Part shown: positions 9,054-18,247 of the stretch, piece by piece
Numbering within the stretch: position 1 is the stretch's first letter
Layout of the letters: each line of letters begins with the position of its first letter
Assembly: GCA_007132905.1 (NCBI GenBank)
Contig: SLNR01000030.1
Coordinates: forward strand, 1 to 35,259
Length of the DNA stretch: 35,259 nucleotides
Direction: 5' to 3'
DNA from: Candidatus Sumerlaeota bacterium
Lineage (GTDB): Bacteria; Bacillota; SLNR01
Program-made: the position numbers and the translations under genes
The notes under the pieces: model-generated
What the model saw: only the letters and a program-made list of their open reading frames with translations
What the model was told of the DNA's origin: nothing
Database searches by the model: none

Positions 9054-10222
9054 AGAAGCAGTTTGCTTGGCTTATTTCTTGTCTTTTGATATTAGCCCTG
9101 CTATTAACAAGCTGTGCGGGTTTCGATAAGAAAGAGCAGGACCAAAATGAATTTTATAATCTGGGGGTTGACACAGAAAGGCTGCCTCTTCATGTAACCG
9201 AGGCATCTCTTTTTGATCTTTCTTACGGTGATCTTGAAAAAAGGATCGGGCTGGCCGGGAAAAATCTTGAGTCAAAGGATATGACTCAGCTGTCTATCCC
9301 GTTTTTGGCCCATCTTTCTTATGACACGAAAACCCTCTGGCCAAGTGAAAAAGCAAAGCCCCGGAATTTTTCACCACAGACATGGCTGGATGAAGCCAAA
9401 GACCCGGGGCTCGGGATAAAAAAACTCCATGAAAACAACATTACCGGGCAAGGGGTGCAGGTGGCGGTGCTGGGCAGCCCGACTCCCCTTTTGGACCATC
9501 AAGAGTTTCATGACAATTTCTTGTATTCTTACGTCAGATCAGATACTGAATATGATGAACTGCTTGGTTTTGAGGGAATGGTTGCTGCTTCGATTTTGGC
9601 AGGGAAACAATGCGGAGTGGCCAAAGAAGCCGTCGTACACTATTTTTCGGTTACTGATTCAGGACCCGGGTTTTCTTATTACTGTCAAGCGGTAAAAATG
9701 GTCTTAGAGTCCAATCAAGGGCTTCCCAAAGAAGAGCAAATCCGCCTGATTTCAATATCTGACGGTATTAGTGAAGAAGATGAAGGATGGCTTGATTGGG
9801 AACTTTGTCTAGAGAAGGCCAAAGAAGCAGAAGTGGATATCCTATATTTTAACAATGCGGCCCTAAATGGTTTTTTTTGGGGAGGATGTCCTCCTTATAA
9901 AGACAGAAATGACCCCAAAAACTATCGGCCCGCCGAGGTGCTGTCAGGAATCGTGATTGATAAGGATGCCGTGTTGGTCCCGGGGGATTATCGGACCACG
10001 GCTCTTCCCACCGGAGAAGATGTTTACATGTATTGGGGAGAGGGTGGCTTTGGATGGGCCATTCCCTATCTTTCGGGACTTTGTGCCCTCGGCTGGCAGG
10101 TAAATTCCGACTTGACTCTGCAGGAGATGTTGGAAATGATGAAGGAAACAGCTTATATTTCCGCTAACGGATGGAAAATTATCAACCCTCCTGCTTTCGT
10201 GGAGCAGGCAGCTTCGAAATAA
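9050..10222 (+). CDS. Lipoprotein with a subtilase (S8)-like fold, predicted catalytically inactive
   Basis: Lipobox LLLTSCAG; S8-like blocks GQGVQVAVLGSPTPLLDHQEF, FEGMVAASILAGKQCGVA, GGFGWAIPYLSGLCAL; ATGA overlap with the peptidase gene. Confidence 0.6.
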   Translation: MKKQFAWLISCLLILALLLTSCAGFDKKEQDQNEFYNLGVDTERLPLHVTEASLFDLSYGDLEKRIGLAGKNLESKDMTQLSIPFLAHLSYDTKTLWPSEKAKPRNFSPQTWLDEAKDPGLGIKKLHENNITGQGVQVAVLGSPTPLLDHQEFHDNFLYSYVRSDTEYDELLGFEGMVAASILAGKQCGVAKEAVVHYFSVTDSGPGFSYYCQAVKMVLESNQGLPKEEQIRLISISDGISEEDEGWLDWELCLEKAKEAEVDILYFNNAALNGFFWGGCPPYKDRNDPKNYRPAEVLSGIVIDKDAVLVPGDYRTTALPTGEDVYMYWGEGGFGWAIPYLSGLCALGWQVNSDLTLQEMLEMMKETAYISANGWKIINPPAFVEQAASK

Positions 10223-10300
10223 TAAAATAATTGCCCAAGACGGAAGGAGAACATGAAAAAGAAGAGAATGAGTAGGGAATTACTTTGCTGAGGAGGAACG

Positions 10301-10831
10301 GTGGTGGATCCTGCAGATTTTTTTCATACCGGTTATAATTTTTTCAGTTATGTGGAAAAATTGGGGGATGACGGCTTAAAAATGTCTTCACGTTATGATA
10401 GATGGAATCTGCGTGAAGAGGACCGATCTTTTTTCGGGGGGATAAATCAACCTGTTCATATATTGGTTTTATCAGAAGCCTGGTGTCCTGACTGTGTGAA
10501 CAATGTGCCCATTATAGCCAAGTTGTCGGAAACCAATCCCGATATCAAAGTCATGGTTTTCCCCAGAGATGATTATCCAAAAATCATGGATTTATACGAA
10601 ACAGACAATAAGCGCATTATTCCTACGGTCATTTTTTTTGATCAGCATTTCAATGAAATAGGTCGGTGGATCGAACGGCCGGCTTCTGTTCAAAAGATTT
10701 TGGAAGAAGGAACGGAAGAGGAGAAAAAAGAAGTGAAAAAGAGGTACATGGAAGGTGCGTATATTGATGAAGTGGTGGGTGAGATAAAAGAAATTATTTC
10801 GAAAGGACTTGAAGATGCTGCAGAGCAGTAG
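10301..10831 (+). CDS. Thioredoxin-like family protein
   Basis: LSEAWCPDCVNNVPIIAKLSETNPDIKVMVF...RIIPTVIFFD; WCPDC active site; GTG start with AGGAGG about 10 nt upstream. Confidence 0.8.
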   Translation: MVDPADFFHTGYNFFSYVEKLGDDGLKMSSRYDRWNLREEDRSFFGGINQPVHILVLSEAWCPDCVNNVPIIAKLSETNPDIKVMVFPRDDYPKIMDLYETDNKRIIPTVIFFDQHFNEIGRWIERPASVQKILEEGTEEEKKEVKKRYMEGAYIDEVVGEIKEIISKGLEDAAEQ

Positions 10832-10962
10832 GTAAAGAAAGTTGTGTTTTTTGAATCAGTGACAAAGGAAAAATGAAAAAAGCAGGAATAACTTTTTCTG
10901 TATAGAAAAAAGATTGTGTTTCGATACAACAAAAAGACATTTTCGTTGATAGGGTAAGAAAC

Positions 10963-11224
10963 AGCAGAGATAGGGATGTAGTCCTTTGGTGGATCGTCAA
11001 AGAGAGCCGGGTTTGCTGAAAACCGGTACGATTGCCACAGCGGCCGTCGCCCTTGAGCTGCCGGCTGAAAAAAAGTAGGCTGGGTCGGGTGGGCCTTCGT
11101 TATCAGGCCTGGGTACGGGAAGCAGGATCTCTGTACCCGCTGAGTTTGCAGCTGCGAAGCTGCAATGAAATAGGGTGGTAACGCGATGAAAACCTTCGCC
11201 CCTTAAAGGAGCGGAGGTTTTTTA
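10963..11224 (+). promoter_or_regulatory. T-box leader 1 upstream of ilvBNCD (predicted specifier GUC, Val, at 11046-11048)
   Basis: AGAGAGCC, GCTGAAA, CGTTATCAGG, T-box motif AGGGTGGTAACGCG (11172-11185), terminator 11191-11224. Specifier inferred from spacing (NNN-R-helix-TTGAGC). Confidence 0.9.
11191..11224 (+). terminator. Intrinsic terminator of T-box 1 (regulatory attenuator)
   Basis: AACCTTCGCCCC-TTAA-AGGAGCGGAGGTT followed by T tract. Confidence 0.85.
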
Positions 11225-11246
11225 TTTATTCTCAGGAGGTGTAGGG

Positions 11247-12917
11247 ATGACGATTTCTGGAGCACAAGCGGTGCTTAAGTGTCTTGAAAAGGAAGAAGTT
11301 GAAGTTGTTTTTGGTTTTCCGGGAGGAGCCGTGCTCCCGCTGTACGATGCATTGTATGATTCTTCTCTTCGTCATATACTGACAAAGCATGAGCAGGGAG
11401 CGGTTCATGCGGCGGATGGTTATGCCCGGGTAACCGGCAAAACAGGGGTATGCTTCGCCACTTCGGGACCGGGAGCCACCAATTTAGTTACAGGGATTGC
11501 CAATGCTTATATGGATTCGGTTCCTTTAGTGCTAGTAACAGGTCAGGTTCCGACCGGTTTTATCGGGACCGATGCTTTTCAGGAAGTAGATATGACGGGG
11601 ATTACTGCCCCCATCACCAAACACAATTATCTAGTGAAAAAGGCCAAAGACATCCCCAGAATTATGAAAGAGGCTTTTTACATCGCCCGGACGGGGAGGC
11701 CGGGTCCCGTATTGGTCGATATACCTGTAGATGTGAGTTCTCAGAAAATGAATTATGCCTACCCGAAAGAAATTGATCTTCCAGGATACAGACCGACAAA
11801 AAAAGGCCATCTTCTTCAGATCGAACGGGTGGTTGAGGCAGTAAAAGAGGCGGCCAGACCGGTGATCGTGGCCGGAGGAGGTGTTATTTCCGCCAATGCT
11901 TCCGATCTCTTGTTGACTTTTGCAAGGACGCAGAACATGCCCATTGCCAATACCATGATGGGGCTAGGAAGTGTACCGGCGGATCATCCCCTGTTTTTGG
12001 GGATGCTCGGTCTCCATGGAAGGCCGGCGGCCAATTACGCTGTTTCAGAGTCGGATCTTCTTATCGCCGTCGGGGTTCGTTTTGGAGATCGAGTGATCAG
12101 GAAGGTGCAGGGTTTTGCTCCTAAAGCGAAAATAGTTCACATGGATGTGGATCCGGCTGAAATCGGTAAAAATGTCCATGTCGATGTCCCGGTGGTGGGC
12201 GATGTGGGGTGTATTCTATCGGATTTAAATGAAAGGATTCCTATAGAGGCGGATACCAGAGAGTGGATTGAGATGGTAAGCGTGTGGAAACAGGAACAAA
12301 AAACAAAGGCGGCAGACAAGCCAATGCATCCCAACAGGATCTTGGCTGAATTGGCTTCTGTGGTGGACAGCGACTGTATCATTACAACCGATGTAGGACA
12401 GCATCAGATGTGGACGGCCCAGCATTATCCTTTTCAAAAGCCAAGAACCTTGGTCTCTTCCGGAGGGCTCGGGGCCATGGGATTTGGCCTCCCGGCGGCT
12501 ATTGGAGCGCAGATAGGCAGTCCGGATAAAACCGTCGTCAATATTTCCGGAGACGGAAGTTTCCAAATGAATCTACAAGAATTAGCAACCGCCTTAGAGT
12601 ACGATTTGCCTATCAAAGTATTGATCATGAACAATCGGTGCCTGGGCATGGTCCGTCAGCTCCAGGAGTTTAAGTGCTCGGGCCGCTACAGCCAGGTTAT
12701 GACAAAAAAGGTGCCTGACTTTGCGGCCATTGCGCAAGCTTACGGGGCGCTTGGGATGAGGGTAAAAGATCCCGACCAGATTCGACCTGCGATAGAAGAA
12801 GCCATTTCCCATCCGGGGCTTTCAGTTATTGACTGTTGTATTGACACAAGTGAAAATGTGCTTCCCATGGTTCCGGATGGGGCTGCTTTATATGAAATGA
12901 TACAAGAAGGAGGGTGA
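11247..12917 (+). CDS. ilvB: Acetolactate/acetohydroxyacid synthase catalytic subunit (paralog 1)
   Basis: Catalytic Glu region TKHEQGAVHAADGYARVTGK; ThDP motif GDGSFQMNLQELATALEYDLPIKVLIMNN; VRQLQEF motif. Confidence 0.95.
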   Translation: MTISGAQAVLKCLEKEEVEVVFGFPGGAVLPLYDALYDSSLRHILTKHEQGAVHAADGYARVTGKTGVCFATSGPGATNLVTGIANAYMDSVPLVLVTGQVPTGFIGTDAFQEVDMTGITAPITKHNYLVKKAKDIPRIMKEAFYIARTGRPGPVLVDIPVDVSSQKMNYAYPKEIDLPGYRPTKKGHLLQIERVVEAVKEAARPVIVAGGGVISANASDLLLTFARTQNMPIANTMMGLGSVPADHPLFLGMLGLHGRPAANYAVSESDLLIAVGVRFGDRVIRKVQGFAPKAKIVHMDVDPAEIGKNVHVDVPVVGDVGCILSDLNERIPIEADTREWIEMVSVWKQEQKTKAADKPMHPNRILAELASVVDSDCIITTDVGQHQMWTAQHYPFQKPRTLVSSGGLGAMGFGLPAAIGAQIGSPDKTVVNISGDGSFQMNLQELATALEYDLPIKVLIMNNRCLGMVRQLQEFKCSGRYSQVMTKKVPDFAAIAQAYGALGMRVKDPDQIRPAIEEAISHPGLSVIDCCIDTSENVLPMVPDGAALYEMIQEGG

Positions 12918-12921
12918 GAAC

Positions 12922-13437
12922 ATGCAGCATACACTGTCGGTATTGGTGATTAATAATCCAGGGGTGTTAAACCGGGTGAGCGGTCTTTTCAGTAGGCGGG
13001 GATTTAACATTGACAGTATTTCCGTAGGAGCTTCTGAGCATCCTCAGATGTCAAGAATGACCATTGTCGTTCGGGGAGACAAGACAATATTGGAACAGGT
13101 AACCAAGCAGCTGCATAAGTTGGTGGAAGTGGTAAAAATCAGTGATATCACGAAAGAGAATTATGTGGATCGAGAGTTGGTGTTGATCAAAGTCCAGGCG
13201 GATCCATCCGTAAGAGGAGAAATTATGCAGTTAACGGATATTTTCCGGGCAAAAGTCGTTGATGTGGCCCCAAAGACTTTGATCATCGAGGTGACCGGGG
13301 ATACCGGAAAAACAGAAGCCATTATCCAGTCACTGAAAAAATTTGGCGTCAGGGAACTTGTGCGGACCGGAAAAGTAGCCATGCTTAGAGGCTCACGGTT
13401 TGACCGCGGTTTAAAGGAGGTAGACGAAATTGGCTAA
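12922..13437 (+). CDS. ilvN: Acetolactate synthase small (regulatory) subunit
   Basis: ACT domain [32 protein letters not shown]; 171 aa; between ilvB and ilvC. Confidence 0.95.
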   Translation: MQHTLSVLVINNPGVLNRVSGLFSRRGFNIDSISVGASEHPQMSRMTIVVRGDKTILEQVTKQLHKLVEVVKISDITKENYVDRELVLIKVQADPSVRGEIMQLTDIFRAKVVDVAPKTLIIEVTGDTGKTEAIIQSLKKFGVRELVRTGKVAMLRGSRFDRGLKEVDEIG

Positions 13438-14422
13438 AATGTATTACGAGGACGATGGCAACCTAGATAGGCTGAAAGGAAAAAAGATCGCTGTGTTAGG
13501 TTACGGAAGCCAGGGGCACGCCCATGCTTTAAACCTTCATGAAAGTGGTCTTGATGTAGTAGTGGGGCTTTATGAAGGAAGCCGCTCATGGGAGAAAGTA
13601 AAACAGGACGACTTGGAGGTTTATTCGGTGAAAGAAGCTTCCAAACAGGCAGATGTGATCATGTTTTTGATCCCGGATCATGTACAGGCAAAAACTTATC
13701 AACACGAGGTGCTGCCGCATTTAGAGGAAGGGAACGCACTGGCTTTTGCTCATGGTTTTAATGTTCATTTTCGCCAGATTGTGCCTCCTGAGTATGTCGA
13801 TGTTTTCATGGTGGCGCCAAAAGGCCCCGGCCATCTGGTACGAAGAATGTATGAGCAGGGGGTGGGGGTCCCCGGATTATTGGCAGTCCATCAGGATTAT
13901 ACCGGGCGGGCCAAGGATATTGGTCTGGCTTACGCCAAAGGGATCGGTTGTACCAAAGCAGGTTTGATGGCGACGACTTTCCAGGAAGAGACAGAAACGG
14001 ACCTGTTTGGCGAACAAGCTGTATTATGCGGAGGGGTGACCGAGCTGATTAAAGCTGGTTATGACACCCTTGTGGAAGCCGGCTATCAACCGGAAGCTGC
14101 CTACTTTGAATGCCTGCATGAAATGAAACTGATTGTTGATTTGATTTATGAGGGCGGCTTGACTGGCATGCGCTATTCAGTGAGCGATACGGCCAAGTAC
14201 GGCGATTTTAAAGTAGGAAAGAGAATTATCAATAAGCAGACTCGACAGGAAATGAAAAAGGTGTTGGAAGAGATCCAATCGGGCGAATTTGCCAGAGAGT
14301 GGATTTTGGAAAACCAAACCAACCGTCCTGTATATAACGCACTGCAGGAGCAAGAAAAAAATCATTCCATTGAAGAAGTGGGAGAAAAGCTTCGCCGCAT
14401 GATGCCCTGGCTAAAAAAATAA
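13430..14422 (+). CDS. ilvC: Ketol-acid reductoisomerase
   Basis: [57 protein letters not shown]. Confidence 0.97.
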   Translation: MAKMYYEDDGNLDRLKGKKIAVLGYGSQGHAHALNLHESGLDVVVGLYEGSRSWEKVKQDDLEVYSVKEASKQADVIMFLIPDHVQAKTYQHEVLPHLEEGNALAFAHGFNVHFRQIVPPEYVDVFMVAPKGPGHLVRRMYEQGVGVPGLLAVHQDYTGRAKDIGLAYAKGIGCTKAGLMATTFQEETETDLFGEQAVLCGGVTELIKAGYDTLVEAGYQPEAAYFECLHEMKLIVDLIYEGGLTGMRYSVSDTAKYGDFKVGKRIINKQTRQEMKKVLEEIQSGEFAREWILENQTNRPVYNALQEQEKNHSIEEVGEKLRRMMPWLKK

Positions 14423-14494
14423 GCAGAAGCCGGCATGGATGTTTTTGCCGGCAGAGAAAACTTCGCGTTTTCAAATGTGGAAAGGGTGATATAG

Positions 14495-16171
14495 ATGCGC
14501 AGCGATCAAATGAAAAAAGGGGTGGGAAAAGGGCCGCATCGATCTTTGTGGAAGGCCCTGGGCGTGACGGATAAAGAGCTTGACCAGCCAATTGTCGGGG
14601 TGGTTCACGCCAAGAGCGAGATCGTGCCGGGTCATATGCATTTGGATACGGTGACAGAAGCTGTCAAAGCCGGCATTCGCATGGAAGGAGGAACTCCGGC
14701 CGCCTTTCCCACTATCGGCGTTTGTGACGGAATTGCCATGAACCATAAAGGCATGAAATATTCCCTGGCGAGCCGGGAATTGATTGCCGATTCAATCGAA
14801 GTCATGGCCGAGGCCCATCCTTTCGATGCGTTGGTGATGGTGACCAACTGTGATAAAATAGTGCCCGGAATGCTGATGGCGGCCGCACGCCTCAATATAC
14901 CCACACTGGTAATCAGCGGCGGTCCCATGATGACGGGCCGTTTCCGGGGAAAAGATATCGATTTAAGCACCATGTTTGAGTATGTGGGGGCTGTATCTTC
15001 CGGGAAGATGTCGGAGGAAGATTTAAAAGAGGCAGAAGAAGGGGCCTGTCCGGGCTGCGGTTCCTGTGCGGGGATGTTTACGGCCAATTCCATGAACTGC
15101 TTGACCGAAGCGTTGGGGATGAGTCTGCCCGGAAATGGGACGATACCGGCTGTGCAGGCAGCCAGAATCCGCCTGGCAAAAGAAGCGGGAATGAAGGTGA
15201 TGGAGGCGTTTCGTGAAAATCTTTGCCCCAGGGATGTGATGACTGAAGAAGCCTTCATGAATGCTTTGACGGTGGATATGGCTCTTGGATGTTCGACCAA
15301 TACGGTCCTTCATCTCCCGGCGATTGCCAATGAGGTTGGAATTTCGATGGATTTGGATAAGATCAATGACATCAGCGATCGCACCCCTCAACTATGCAAA
15401 TTGAGTCCGGCGGGGCATCACCGTATTCAAGATCTGCATGAGGCAGGCGGGATACAGGCGGTGATGAAAGAATTAGGCAAAAAAGGTCTTTTGTATGAAG
15501 ATTCCCTTACTGTGTCGGGACAAACGGTTAGGCAGCACATGCAAGCGGCAAAAGAAGTAGACCGGGATATCATTCGTTCCTTTGACGACCCTTACAATAC
15601 AACAGGGGGAATTGCCGTGCTGAGAGGAAACATTGCTCCGGATGGCGCGGTTGTAAAACAGGGAGCGGTTGCTGCTTCGATGCTTGTGCATTCCGGCCCG
15701 GCCCGGATTTTCTCTAGTGAGGAAGAAGTAACAGATGCGATCTTAGCAGGCAGGATAAAGCCAAAAGATGTTATAATTATCCGCTATGAAGGCCCGAAAG
15801 GAGGGCCCGGGATGCGCGAAATGCTGACTCCCACTTCGGCTTTGGCGGGTATGGGTTTAGACGAAAGTGTGGCCTTGATCACCGACGGTAGATTTTCAGG
15901 GGCGACGAGAGGCTCATCAATCGGTCATGTGTCCCCCGAAGCGATGGAAGGCGGGCCTATTGCATTTTTGCGTGAACATGATATAATAGACATCGATATT
16001 CCAAAGAGAAAGTTAGAGGCAGATCTATCCGCAGAAGAATTTGAGAAGAGAAAAGAGAAATGGCAGGCTCCCGAGCTTAAAATCAGCCATGGTTATCTGG
16101 GACGCTATGCTAGGTTAGTTACTTCGGCTAGTTCGGGAGCGGTGTTTAAAAACGACTTCGATAAAAAGTAG
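14495..16171 (+). CDS. ilvD: Dihydroxy-acid dehydratase
   Basis: [64 protein letters not shown]. Confidence 0.97.
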   Translation: MRSDQMKKGVGKGPHRSLWKALGVTDKELDQPIVGVVHAKSEIVPGHMHLDTVTEAVKAGIRMEGGTPAAFPTIGVCDGIAMNHKGMKYSLASRELIADSIEVMAEAHPFDALVMVTNCDKIVPGMLMAAARLNIPTLVISGGPMMTGRFRGKDIDLSTMFEYVGAVSSGKMSEEDLKEAEEGACPGCGSCAGMFTANSMNCLTEALGMSLPGNGTIPAVQAARIRLAKEAGMKVMEAFRENLCPRDVMTEEAFMNALTVDMALGCSTNTVLHLPAIANEVGISMDLDKINDISDRTPQLCKLSPAGHHRIQDLHEAGGIQAVMKELGKKGLLYEDSLTVSGQTVRQHMQAAKEVDRDIIRSFDDPYNTTGGIAVLRGNIAPDGAVVKQGAVAASMLVHSGPARIFSSEEEVTDAILAGRIKPKDVIIIRYEGPKGGPGMREMLTPTSALAGMGLDESVALITDGRFSGATRGSSIGHVSPEAMEGGPIAFLREHDIIDIDIPKRKLEADLSAEEFEKRKEKWQAPELKISHGYLGRYARLVTSASSGAVFKNDFDKK

Positions 16172-16195
16172 GAACATACAGAAAATGAATAAGAA

Positions 16196-16497
16196 AAGTA
16201 ATGATGGGAAGAGTAAGTGCTGGAGGTACAGCATACAGAGAGCCGAGTAGCTGAGAGTCGGCGCTGGCAAACAGTATTGAAAATCGTCCCTGAACTGCAG
16301 GCTGAAAGAATCCCTGGGGATTTAAAGTAAGCCGTGCCGGAATTCTCAGGCAGCCGTTATCATGCCGGGGTATGCGGCTTGTCCAAGTACCTTGTGAGGC
16401 ATGCACCGAAAGGTGTATGTAAAATAGGGTGGTACCGCGATAGGAATATCCTCTCGCCCCTTGTTTAAAAAAGCATTGGGGGTGAGAGGTTTTTTTT
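16196..16497 (+). promoter_or_regulatory. T-box leader 2 upstream of the second ilvB (predicted specifier AUC, Ile, at 16283-16285)
   Basis: 5' AGTA + AGTGCTG pairing with CAGTATT; GAAA-ATC-G-TCCCTGAAC; AGAGAGCC; CCGTTATC; T-box motif AGGGTGGTACCGCG (16426-16439); terminator 16450-16497. Confidence 0.92.
16450..16497 (+). terminator. Intrinsic terminator of T-box 2
   Basis: CCTCTCGCCCC...GGGGGTGAGAGG followed by TTTTTTTT. Confidence 0.87.
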
Positions 16498-16540
16498 ATG
16501 GAAGGCAGTGCTGAAAGAGGCATTTACATAAGAAGGAAAG

Positions 16541-18220
16541 TTGAGGTGCATGAAAATGACTGGTTCAGAAATCTTAGTTCGTTGTTTAGAAGAGTTGGAG
16601 GTCGATACGGTGTTTGGCTACCCGGGAGGGGCCGTTATCCCTTTGTATGATGTGTTGGTGGAAAGCGAAAAAATCCGCCATGTAATGGTCCGTCATGAAC
16701 AGGCGGCTGCTCACGGGGCCGATGGCTATGCTAGGGTAACGGGGAAAACCGGAGTATGCATTGCTACTTCCGGTCCGGGAGCGACGAATTTGGTTACGGG
16801 GATCGCTACTGCCTATATGGACTCTATTCCCATGGTGGCCATCACAGGACAAGTTCCGGTGTCGATGTTAGGGAAAGACTCTTTCCAGGAAGTGGATATT
16901 ACCGGGATTACTCTTCCCATCACTAAGCATAATTATCTTGTCAAAGATGTTAAAAACTTGACAAAAACTATCCGGGAAGCGTTCTATATTGCCTCTTCCG
17001 GCAGGCCGGGTCCTGTCTTGATTGATTTGCCAAAAGATGTCTTGACCGATCAGTGCCGCTATACTTTTCCGAAGGTAAAAGAACTGCCTGGTTATAAGCC
17101 TACCTACCAGGGACACCCGACTCAGATGAAAGGGGCGGCAGAAGTGATGGCTTCTGCTAAAAGGCCGATTATTTACGCCGGCGGCGGAGTCATTCACAGT
17201 CAGGCACATCGAGAATTGCTGGCCCTGGCAGAATTGCTGTCCATTCCAGTTACGACAACACTTATGGGAATGGGGGCTTTCCCGGGAGACCATCCGTTAT
17301 CTTTAGGCATGCTAGGTATGCACGGTACTCCTACAGCTAATTTTGCGATCGGCGAAGCCGATTTGGTCATTGCTTTGGGAGTAAGATTTGATGACCGGGT
17401 CACCGGAAAGTGTGAGGCCTTTGCCAATAAGGCGAAAATCATCCATGTGGATATCGATCCTGCCGAAATCGGAAAAAATGTTGGTGTGGATATTCCGATT
17501 GTCGGAGATGTGAAAAATGTGCTCAATACTTTTTTGGTACAGCTTTCAAAGCAGCAGCAGCGAGAGTGGCTGGAGCAGATTCGCAATTGGAAAGAACAAT
17601 ATCCCATGGAATACAAGAAAGACGGTCAATTGAGACCTCAAATGGTGGTACAGAAGATTTGCGAGGCAACAAATGGTGAGGCTATTATTACAACTGAAGT
17701 CGGTCAGCACCAAATGTGGGCGGCTCAGTTTTATAAGTTCAGTCAGCCTCGGTCGTTTGTATCTTCAGGGGGTTTGGGAACCATGGGATTTGGATTGCCG
17801 GCCACTGTGGGGGCTCAAGTGGGCTGCCCTGACCGCACTGTCTTCAATATTTCCGGCGACGGCAGTTTCCAAATGAACGCGCAGGAGCTTATGACGGCCG
17901 TTGCGAATAAACTACCTATAAAGATTGCTATTCTCAACAATCAGTATCTGGGAATGGTCAGGCAGTGGCAGGAAATGTTTTGTGACCGGCGATATGCTTG
18001 CACCGATGTTTCCGACCAACCGGATTTTGTGAAGCTAGCCGAAGCCTATGGGGCAGTAGGAATGAGAATAGACAAAGAAGATGAGGTGGAGGAAGCTCTT
18101 CAAAAAGCCATGCAGATAGACGACCGGCCTGTTGTGATGGATTTTCGCGTTGAAAAGGAAGAGAATGTGCTGCCTATGATTCCGGCGGGTAAAACCGTAG
18201 AAGATATTATTTTAAGTTAG
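16541..18220 (+). CDS. ilvB: Acetolactate/acetohydroxyacid synthase catalytic subunit (paralog 2)
   Basis: VRHEQAAAHGADGYARVTGK; GDGSFQMNAQELMTAVANKLPIKIAILNNQYLGMVRQWQEMF. Start may be the ATG at 16550. Confidence 0.95.
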   Translation: MRCMKMTGSEILVRCLEELEVDTVFGYPGGAVIPLYDVLVESEKIRHVMVRHEQAAAHGADGYARVTGKTGVCIATSGPGATNLVTGIATAYMDSIPMVAITGQVPVSMLGKDSFQEVDITGITLPITKHNYLVKDVKNLTKTIREAFYIASSGRPGPVLIDLPKDVLTDQCRYTFPKVKELPGYKPTYQGHPTQMKGAAEVMASAKRPIIYAGGGVIHSQAHRELLALAELLSIPVTTTLMGMGAFPGDHPLSLGMLGMHGTPTANFAIGEADLVIALGVRFDDRVTGKCEAFANKAKIIHVDIDPAEIGKNVGVDIPIVGDVKNVLNTFLVQLSKQQQREWLEQIRNWKEQYPMEYKKDGQLRPQMVVQKICEATNGEAIITTEVGQHQMWAAQFYKFSQPRSFVSSGGLGTMGFGLPATVGAQVGCPDRTVFNISGDGSFQMNAQELMTAVANKLPIKIAILNNQYLGMVRQWQEMFCDRRYACTDVSDQPDFVKLAEAYGAVGMRIDKEDEVEEALQKAMQIDDRPVVMDFRVEKEENVLPMIPAGKTVEDIILS

Positions 18221-18247
18221 CATGCGGAATGCAAAGGAGGGAAAAGC

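Noticed and set aside
11067-11080. AAA (Lys) as the specifier of T-box 1 in GGCTGAAAAAAAGTAGG
   Set aside because: This stretch lies downstream of the Stem I TTGAGC segment; comparison with the glyQS layout puts the specifier earlier, at GTC (11046-11048).
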